Shown here piece by piece: positions 1-3,982 of a stretch of DNA of 6,565 bases. A program made the position numbers and the translations under genes. The stretch is from assembly GCA_031279895.1 (NCBI GenBank), contig JAITHR010000170.1, positions 1 through 6,565 on the forward strand, given 5' to 3'. This DNA comes from Spirochaetaceae bacterium. Its GTDB lineage: Bacteria; Spirochaetota; Spirochaetia; Treponematales; Breznakiellaceae. How positions within the stretch are numbered: the stretch's first letter is position 1; the number at the start of each line of letters is the position of its first letter. Below the pieces are notes generated by a model. That model made no database searches. It worked only from the letters and a program-made list of their open reading frames with translations, and was not told the DNA's origin.

Positions 1-285
1 AATCAGATCGTACTTGTTGTTAATACAATTTTCAATCTGATTGATCTGCTGGGTGTCGTTGGACTGGCCGTCCAGCACTTCCAGTTTGATACCGGGGTAT
101 TTCTTCGCCTCTTCCCTGACGGAATTGGCAAGCCACGCGGCAAAAGAGTCGTCCTGGCCCCGGGCGATGTACGCGACCCGTTTGGTTGCTCCGGCCTTTT
201 CTCCTTTTGACCCTGCAAAGACACTGTTTGAACTTAGTAAGATCAAACCCAAACACAAACCGACGATTTTTTTCATCATTTTCAT
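1..285 (-). CDS. Second sugar ABC transporter substrate-binding protein, N-terminal 95 residues (cut by window edge)
   Basis: This is the start of a periplasmic sugar-binding protein of the ribose type (periplasmic-binding-protein-like class I), which delivers a ligand to an ABC permease. Residues 1-24 form a signal peptide: basic MKMMKK, a hydrophobic core, then VFA before G25, which fits signal peptidase I. There is no lipobox cysteine at the cleavage site. Mature sequence from K35 begins the first Rossmann-like lobe, with RGQDDSFAAWLAN (42-54) as the likely ligand-contact loop. An ungapped hand alignment gives 32 of 61 residues identical to the binding protein at 1764-2774, so the two are paralogs. 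The first of three nearby ATGs is chosen because AAGGAGAG lies just upstream at a normal distance. The gene follows the dehydrogenase by 66 bases on the same strand and is probably cotranscribed with it. The C-terminal part is outside the window, so I cannot tell whether the gene is intact. Confidence 0.9.
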   Translation of the reverse strand, partial: MKMMKKIVGLCLGLILLSSNSVFAGSKGEKAGATKRVAYIARGQDDSFAAWLANSVREEAKKYPGIKLEVLDGQSNDTQQINQIENCINNKYDLI

Positions 286-312
286 AAATCTCTCCTTGAT
301 TTATTGTATTTT

Positions 313-331
313 TAGGCGCACTGCGCGCCTA
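313..331 (-). other. Intercistronic stem-loop between dehydrogenase and second binding protein
   Basis: TAGGCGC and GCGCCTA form a perfect 7-bp inverted repeat around a 5-base loop. In the minus-strand message it is followed by UAAAAAU rather than a U-run, so it is not a normal intrinsic terminator in the operon direction. Read on the plus strand it is followed by TTTTCC, but no plus-strand gene ends here. A stem that blocks 3' decay or tunes expression of the downstream binding protein is the more likely role (inference). Confidence 0.5.
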
Positions 332-351
332 TTTTCCTGGTAATGGACGGG

Positions 352-1119
352 TTACTTTATCGTATACCCGCCGTCAATCAAAAGGTTGTGGCCCGTTATC
401 ATCGCCGCGGCGTCGCTGCAAAGAAACGCGATAACCCCGGCGATTTCGTCCGGCTCGGCGAACCGTTCCGCCGGTATCTCTTTCTTGAAAGCCTCTCCCA
501 CGGGCCCGTCCCACGCCCTATGCCCCAGTTCGGTCAATACCACCGTGGGGGACACGCAGTTTACCCGAATACCGTACTTCCCCCATTCCAGAGCCAGCAC
601 TTTGGTCATGGCGATTACCGCGCCTTTGCTCGCGCAGTAGGCGACGTGCCGGTCAAGGGCGATAACCCCGGCCTGGGACGCGAGGTTCACGATAGACCCG
701 CAGACCTTCTCTTTGATGCAGTACGCGCCGAAGGCCTGGGCCGTCATAAAACTCGCCTTCGTGTTGATATTCATGGTGCGGTCCCACATCTCCTCGCTTA
801 AAGCCTCGGCCTTGTCGAGCGCGGAGATGCCGGCGCTGTTCACCAGAATATCTATCCTGCCGAACGCCTTGACCCCCGCGTCGATAACCGATTGCCGGTA
901 GGCCGCGCCGCACACGTCCCCGGGGACCCCGATATGCTTGGGTCCCAGGGTCTTGGCAACGGCGTCTACGTCTTTATTAAGGTCCGCCAGAACCACGTTG
1001 ACGTTTTTCTGGACAAGGAATTGGGCCGTAGCCAACCCTATGCCCGCGGCGCCGCCGGTTATAATTGCTGTTTTCCCTTCCAGAGAAAAATCCGCCTTTG
1101 CTTTTTGATACGGTATCAT
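352..1119 (-). CDS. SDR-family NAD-dependent dehydrogenase, D-threitol/glycerol dehydrogenase (GolD/DthD-like)
   Basis: A complete classical short-chain dehydrogenase/reductase of 255 residues, a normal length for the family. It should be a cytoplasmic enzyme oxidising a secondary alcohol of a sugar alcohol or related compound. Visible motifs are the cofactor glycine motif TGGAAGIG (21-28), acidic D46 after the second strand (favouring NAD over NADP), NSAG at 94-97 (usually NNAG), catalytic S148 in NLAS, and Y161-x3-K165 in YCASK. The segment PTVVLTELG (191-199) and the ending ITGHNLLIDGGYTI resemble D-threitol dehydrogenase of mycobacteria and Listeria GolD; this is from memory, so the substrate is only a suggestion. 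An in-frame GTG five codons upstream is rejected because its first codons are themselves the AGGAGG ribosome site for the ATG. It lies between two binding-protein genes on the same strand, which suggests it acts on the imported compound or its product. Confidence 0.93.
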   Translation of the reverse strand: MIPYQKAKADFSLEGKTAIITGGAAGIGLATAQFLVQKNVNVVLADLNKDVDAVAKTLGPKHIGVPGDVCGAAYRQSVIDAGVKAFGRIDILVNSAGISALDKAEALSEEMWDRTMNINTKASFMTAQAFGAYCIKEKVCGSIVNLASQAGVIALDRHVAYCASKGAVIAMTKVLALEWGKYGIRVNCVSPTVVLTELGHRAWDGPVGEAFKKEIPAERFAEPDEIAGVIAFLCSDAAAMITGHNLLIDGGYTIK

Positions 1120-1125
1120 CGTATC

Positions 1126-1131
1126 CCTCCT
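1126..1131 (-). promoter_or_regulatory. Ribosome binding site that fixes the dehydrogenase start
   Basis: A perfect AGGAGG sits 6 bases before the ATG at 1119. It overlaps codons that would follow an alternative GTG start at 1134, so initiation at that GTG is unlikely. Confidence 0.85.
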
Positions 1132-1140
1132 CACTGGTTA

Positions 1141-1170
1141 TATGTAAGCCGCAGCCTCCGGCGGTTTCAA
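1141..1170 (-). promoter_or_regulatory. Possible promoter for the dehydrogenase, with a repeat-derived -35 box
   Basis: On the minus strand TTGAAA (1170-1165) is followed after 18 bases by TACATA (1146-1141), about 20 bases before the dehydrogenase ATG. The TTGAAA is part of the dispersed repeat module and recurs in the copy at 1648-1675. The -10 match is only fair and the leader would be very short, so this is weak. Confidence 0.2.
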
Positions 1171-1369
1171 AAGCGTCCCGCCCCCGCCCCTAAGCGGTCT
1201 TCGTCTGCTTTGAGCCGCCGTCTCCGACGGTTTCATAAGCGTCCCGCCCCGCGCCTCTAAGCAGTCAACGATTGGTATGAGCCGCTTCGCGGGCCGTCTC
1301 CGACGGTTTTAAAAGCGTCCCGCCCCGCGCCTCTAAGCGGTCTTTGTCTGCTTTGAGCCGCTTCGCGGG
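1151..1369 (-). repeat. Tandem 76-bp repeat modules, three copies (first one degenerate)
   Basis: Copies lie at 1151-1217 (shortened and diverged), 1218-1293 and 1294-1369; the last two are exactly 76 bp each. On the plus strand each full unit opens with CCGTCTCCGACGG, continues through a GC-rich stretch with GCGTCCCGCCCC, and ends with CCGCTTCGCGGG. Two internal subtypes alternate: copies 1 and 3 have a GGTCTT(C/T)GTCTGCTTTG core, copy 2 has AGTCAACGATTGGTATG. Read on the minus strand each module carries GGGACGCTT, then TTG, ATG or TTA, then AAACC and a hairpin. No transposase gene or obvious terminal target duplication is present. This region fills most of the dehydrogenase upstream sequence. 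I do not recognise a named repeat family. Confidence 0.85.
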
Positions 1370-1398
1370 AAGCTTATGAAACAGCCGGAGGCTGCCGG
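1367..1398 (+). repeat. Plus-oriented copy of the hairpin module bordering the 21-bp array
   Basis: GGGAAGCTTATGAAAC followed by AGCCGGAGGCTGCCGG matches, in opposite orientation, the GGGACGCTT(A/T)TGAAAC plus hairpin motif of the 76-bp units. CAGCC-GGA-GGCTG (1382-1394) forms a 5-bp stem with a three-base loop. A near-identical copy lies at 1721-1752, also directly after a 76-bp unit, so the pair forms a larger composite element that occurs twice. The ATG at 1376 is discussed under findings. Confidence 0.75.
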
Positions 1399-1405
1399 AT
1401 GTCCC

Positions 1406-1547
1406 AAAAGGTATACCTTTTGTCGTAAAAGGTATACCGGATGCCGTAAAAGGTATACCTTTTGTCGTAAAAGGTATACCGGATGCCCCAAAAGGTATAC
1501 CTTTTGTCGTAAAAGGTATACCGGATGCCGTAAAAGGTATACCTTTT
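1406..1547. repeat. Seven-copy 21-bp tandem array of GGTATACC palindromes
   Basis: AAAAGGTATACC begins at 1406, 1427, 1448, 1469, 1490, 1511 and 1532, exactly 21 bp apart each time. Two unit types alternate. In odd copies the core extends to the perfect 16-bp palindrome AAAAGGTATACCTTTT, followed by GTCGT between units. In even copies it is followed by GGATGCC and then GT or CC. The higher-order period is therefore 42 bp. The units are almost identical, which points to recent expansion or strong constraint. There are no unique spacers, so this is not a CRISPR array. At about 10.5 bp per turn every palindrome would lie on the same face of the helix. The array is in the upstream region of the dehydrogenase and downstream of the first binding-protein gene. 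Confidence 0.95.
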
Positions 1548-1584
1548 AAGCCGGCCTTACGCGGGGCAAAACCGTCTCTTACTA

Positions 1585-1613
1585 CCTATAAGTCGTTACA
1601 CAGTAATAAGTAA
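1585..1613 (-). promoter_or_regulatory. Possible weak promoter in the AT-rich patch beside the array
   Basis: Most of the gap is GC-rich repeat, but 1571-1620 is an AT-rich island with a tandem GTAATAA (1603-1616). On the minus strand TTACTT (1613-1608) and TATAGG (1590-1585) are 17 bases apart, each matching 4 of 6 consensus positions. Transcription from here would pass through the 21-bp array and the 76-bp modules before the dehydrogenase, giving a leader of roughly 460 bases. The match alone is weak. Confidence 0.18.
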
Positions 1614-1634
1614 TAATCGGAGCGGAAGCTGCCG

Positions 1635-1723
1635 CCGTCTCCGACGGCCGTCTCCGACGGTTTCAAAAGCGTCCCGCCCCGCGCCTCTAAGCAGTCAACG
1701 ATTGGTGTGAGCCGCCCCGCAGG
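1635..1723 (-). repeat. Fourth 76-bp module, preceded by a duplicated hairpin 13-mer
   Basis: The unit at 1648-1723 is of the AGTCAACGATTGG subtype and closely matches the unit at 1218-1293, but its last hairpin has drifted (CCGCCCCGCAGG instead of CCGCTTCGCGGG). It is preceded by an extra CCGTCTCCGACGG (1635-1647), so this 5-bp-stem, 3-base-loop hairpin is tandemly doubled across 1635-1660. It lies on the far side of the 21-bp array from the other three units. Confidence 0.85.
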
Positions 1724-1733
1724 AAGCTTATGC

Positions 1734-1760
1734 AACAGCCGGAGGCTGCCGGAGGCTGTT
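1734..1760 (-). other. Stem-loop just after the first binding-protein gene
   Basis: AACAGCC and GGCTGTT form a 7-bp perfect inverted repeat starting 3 bases past the stop codon. The interior contains a 10-bp direct duplication, GCCGGAGGCT at 1738-1747 and 1748-1757, so alternative smaller hairpins are possible. No U-run follows in the operon direction, so I call it a 3'-end stabilising or attenuating hairpin rather than a terminator. Its sequence is part of the module copy at 1721-1752. Confidence 0.5.
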
Positions 1761-1763
1761 TGT

Positions 1764-2774
1764 TTATTGCAGCGCACCGGCGCGTTTATGGGTATCGATG
1801 AGAAACTGGACGTTCTCTTTGGTTATCAGGGGACATTCAATATCTATATTAACAAAGCCCCGGTCGTTTCCGGCCACAATGTCGCCCACGATTTTCATGC
1901 TGGTCTCTGCCAAAAGATAGGCGTTCTGAAAGGACGTGGAGGTCATTTTGCCCTCCTGGATGAGGAGCGCCGCTTCCGCGGTGCCGTCAACCCCGAAGAC
2001 CAGCATATCGGCGTACTGCGCGTTCCCCTTGACCGCCTCGATAGCGCCGCTTGCCATATTGTCATTCATCGAAAGCACCGCGTCGATCTTCCCGTTCTGG
2101 CCGTGGGTCTGCACCCAGTCTTCCATCAAACGCATGGCCTCGTCTTTCTTCCAGTTCGCGTAATTTTCCGCCAGAACCGTAACGTCGGGACGTTTGTCGA
2201 GAAACTCTTTCTGCCACGCTTCCCGCCGGAAATTGGAATGGGGGTGGTCAGCCGGCCCGTTCAGGATAACCACCCGCGCCCCTTGGGGAATAAGGTCCAG
2301 GGCGTACCGGGCGTTGACCGCGCCCTGTTCATAGGGGCTGGCGTCGACGCTGTGGCTTACGGTTTCCATGCCCGGAATACGGAGGTTGACCGTGATAAAG
2401 GGAATATTCGCCTTTACCGCCGCTTCAGCCGCCGGTTTCTGCGCCTCGGTGTTCTGGGGCTGGGCGATAATCACCGCGTACCGGTTACTGATGCTGTTTT
2501 CGATGAAAGAATTGATCTTCTCATCGCTGTCCTGGCCGTCCATAACGTCAACGGTTACGGTTCCCGTCTTCGCGGCCTCTTCTTTCATGGCGTTGGCAAG
2601 CCACGCGGCAAACGAATCGTTCTGCGTTCTGGCGATAAACGCGACTTTCTTTTTCCCTTCCTCTTTCTTCGCGCCCTCTTTGCTCCCTTCCTCTTTCTTG
2701 CAGGCCGAAGATGCCGCGCACAAAATAAGGATGAAAAGCGCCGCGCCGACAGCCGTTTTTTGTATTTTTTTCAT
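1764..2774 (-). CDS. Sugar/polyol ABC transporter substrate-binding lipoprotein (ribose type)
   Basis: A complete 336-residue periplasmic-binding protein of class I, which binds a sugar-like ligand outside the inner membrane and hands it to the permease encoded upstream. Residues 1-24 are a lipoprotein signal ending SSA-C25; this relaxed lipobox is typical of spirochaetes. A lysine/glutamate-rich tether with repeated KKEEG (26-43) follows, then the two lobes. Likely ligand-site segments are RTQNDSFAAW (49-58), R183 in NFRREAW, NDN (237-239), FGVDGTAEA (260-268) and TSFQNA (280-285). The ATG is chosen because AGGAG lies 6 bases before it and the signal peptide begins there; an in-frame ATG 26 codons upstream would add a non-signal extension. 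It lies 143 bases after the permease with its own structured leader, which fits the excess of binding protein such systems need. The ligand is unknown. Confidence 0.95.
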   Translation of the reverse strand: MKKIQKTAVGAALFILILCAASSACKKEEGSKEGAKKEEGKKKVAFIARTQNDSFAAWLANAMKEEAAKTGTVTVDVMDGQDSDEKINSFIENSISNRYAVIIAQPQNTEAQKPAAEAAVKANIPFITVNLRIPGMETVSHSVDASPYEQGAVNARYALDLIPQGARVVILNGPADHPHSNFRREAWQKEFLDKRPDVTVLAENYANWKKDEAMRLMEDWVQTHGQNGKIDAVLSMNDNMASGAIEAVKGNAQYADMLVFGVDGTAEAALLIQEGKMTSTSFQNAYLLAETSMKIVGDIVAGNDRGFVNIDIECPLITKENVQFLIDTHKRAGALQ

Positions 2775-2787
2775 TCCGTTCTCCTTT

Positions 2788-2800
2788 CCCTTTGTAAGGG
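2788..2800 (-). other. Small hairpin directly before the binding-protein ribosome site
   Basis: In the message CCCUU-ACA-AAGGG is a perfect 5-bp stem with a three-base loop, ending 2 bases before the AGGAG of the binding-protein gene. It could tune ribosome access or protect the transcript 5' end (inference). Confidence 0.4.
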
Positions 2801-2811
2801 TTGCTTTATCT

Positions 2812-2826
2812 ACCCCCTTTCGGGGT
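2812..2826 (-). other. GC-rich hairpin in the binding-protein leader
   Basis: ACCCC and GGGGT pair around GAAAG, or with one-base slip around a GAAA tetraloop. It lies just downstream of the extended -10 candidate, so it would sit near the 5' end of a transcript made there. Such a stem often raises stability of binding-protein messages. Confidence 0.45.
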
Positions 2827-2829
2827 TTA

Positions 2830-2838
2830 TTTATACCA
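2830..2838 (-). promoter_or_regulatory. Possible internal promoter (extended -10) for the binding protein
   Basis: TGGTATAAA on the minus strand fits an extended -10 element (TG, one base, then TATAAA). No good -35 is seen 16-18 bases upstream, where the sequence is CGGCCC. A start here would give a leader of roughly 50 bases with two hairpins before the ribosome site. Confidence 0.3.
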
Positions 2839-2902
2839 TCAATGCCGCGCACGGGCCGGTTTCCCTTCCGGTTTCCGACGGCTCTGATTTCCTATTGTTA
2901 GG

Positions 2903-2918
2903 ACGCCGCCGAAGGCGT
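2903..2918 (-). other. Stem-loop at the permease stop codon
   Basis: ACGCC and GGCGT pair around TTCGGC, with an alternative CGCC-TTC-GGCG. The stem begins at the last base of the permease TAA stop. No U-run follows, so it is not a clear terminator; it could separate the permease message from the more abundant binding-protein message. Confidence 0.4.
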
Positions 2919-3946
2919 TACGCGCTCTCCGAGAGGGGCTTGGGCTTCGAGCGCCTGTTCTTTGCCCAGATGTCCATGATAACCGCGAGCGCGATAATCG
3001 AGCCTTTGATAATCTGCTGCACATAGGGGTTGACCCCCAGGAGGTTCATTATATTGTTGAGAATACCCACGATGAGCGCGCCCGCAAGGGTGCCGAGGGC
3101 AGTGCCGACGCCGCCTGAGAAACTGGTGCCGCCGATAATCGCCGCGGTGAGCGCCTCAAACTCGTAATTGACGCCGGCGTTGGGGATACCGGCGTTGACG
3201 CGGGACATGAAAAGCACGCCGGCCAGCCCCACGAGGATGCCGTTCACGATATAGCAGATAAATTTGGTTTGGGCGACCTTTATGCCGGAGGCGTTGGCAG
3301 CCTCCTCGTTGCCGCCTGTGGCGTAAAACGCCCGACCGAGGCGGGTCTGGTTCAGCACGTACCACGTAATAAGAAGCATAAGGAGCATGAAAATAATCGG
3401 TATGGGAATATGCAGGGGGAAAGGGGAGTTTTCGTTCGGCAGGGAACCCTGGCCGAACACCACGAAGTTACCGATCTGATACACGCTCTGGCCCGCGGTA
3501 ATGAGAAGCACCGTGCCTCTGCTTATGGTGGTTACCGCGAGGGTGGCGATGAAAGGCGGGGTCTTCCAGACGCTTACCATGAGGCCGCTGAGGAGGTTGA
3601 ACATAACCCCGATACCCAGGCCCGTTACAAAACTAAGGGGCAGGGACCCTGTGGCCTTGAACACGAAAATCGAGATGATACCGGATACCGCCAGCACCGC
3701 GCCGGAGGAGAGGTCGATTAGTCCGGCGATAATCAGCATGGTTTCGCCGAAAGCCAGAATAGACACCACCGAGTTCTGGCGGAGCACGTTGGTTATATTC
3801 GCCACGGTCAGAAAGTTCGGGCTCAAAAAAGAGCTTATCACCACCGCGAGAACCAAAATAACGAAAATACTGTATTTTCCCAGAAACGCGGAGATTTTGG
3901 CAGGGGAAAGCCGCCCCTTTTCCGCGCCGCGTGTTTGATCTGTCAT
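2918..3946 (-). CDS. Ribose-type ABC transporter permease (RbsC family)
   Basis: A complete 342-residue inner-membrane permease of the branched-chain/ribose type (BPD_transp_2 family), which forms the channel for the sugar-like ligand, probably as a homodimer. It starts with a charged cytoplasmic tail of about 24 residues, followed by many hydrophobic segments (about 25-43, 64-95, 102-124, 134-150, 181-198, 228-247, 266-300, 309-326). Family motifs include AGLIDLSSGAVLA (74-86), KTPPFIATLAV (128-138), the ATPase-coupling loop GRAFYATGGNEEAANASGI (204-222) and IIGGTSFSGGVGT (270-282). The C-terminus is a short basic tail. Length is normal. The start follows AAAGGA at about 8 bases. It lies 36 bases after the ATPase gene and is bridged to it by a mini-ORF. 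Substrate cannot be read from the permease. Confidence 0.96.
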   Translation of the reverse strand: MTDQTRGAEKGRLSPAKISAFLGKYSIFVILVLAVVISSFLSPNFLTVANITNVLRQNSVVSILAFGETMLIIAGLIDLSSGAVLAVSGIISIFVFKATGSLPLSFVTGLGIGVMFNLLSGLMVSVWKTPPFIATLAVTTISRGTVLLITAGQSVYQIGNFVVFGQGSLPNENSPFPLHIPIPIIFMLLMLLITWYVLNQTRLGRAFYATGGNEEAANASGIKVAQTKFICYIVNGILVGLAGVLFMSRVNAGIPNAGVNYEFEALTAAIIGGTSFSGGVGTALGTLAGALIVGILNNIMNLLGVNPYVQQIIKGSIIALAVIMDIWAKNRRSKPKPLSESA

Positions 3947-3981
3947 TTCCCGTGTCCTTTTATGCGCTTTGTCTTTTTCAT
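3943..3981 (-). CDS. Possible 12-codon coupling mini-ORF between ATPase and permease
   Basis: An ATG lies one base after the ATPase TAG stop and opens 12 codons (MKKTKRIKGHGK, half of them Lys or Arg). Its TGA stop overlaps the permease ATG as ATGA. The arrangement would let ribosomes finishing the ATPase reinitiate, cross the 36-base gap and hand over to the permease. Its own ribosome site is poor and the peptide itself may have no function. It may be chance. Confidence 0.25.
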   Translation of the reverse strand: MKKTKRIKGHGK

Positions 3982-3982
3982 A

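Noticed and set aside
313..331. Intrinsic terminator after the dehydrogenase
   Set aside because: The stem is good but there is no U-run on the operon strand, and a same-strand gene starts 28 bases further on.
1406..1547. CRISPR array
   Set aside because: The spacing is a strict 21 bp with near-identical intervening bases and no unique spacers; no cas genes are present.
1138..1760. Complete insertion sequence
   Set aside because: No transposase-length frame, no matching terminal inverted repeats around the block, and no clear target-site duplication seen.
1586..1777. Minus-strand 63-codon frame across the last repeat unit
   Set aside because: It overlaps the end of the binding-protein gene out of frame and is made almost entirely of repeat module; no support as a gene.
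2775..2852. Upstream ATG start for the binding-protein gene
   Set aside because: It would put 26 hydrophilic residues before the lipoprotein signal, and the AGGAG site points to the ATG at 2774.
2868..2885. Degenerate copy of the hairpin module in the permease-receptor gap
   Set aside because: Only TCCGACGG is shared and the complementary arm is missing, so the match is too short to claim.
1707..3026. Long plus-strand open frame of 439 codons
   Set aside because: It lies opposite the binding protein, whose signal peptide, lipobox and family motifs are clear; the plus-strand translation shows no recognisable domain and runs through the repeat region.
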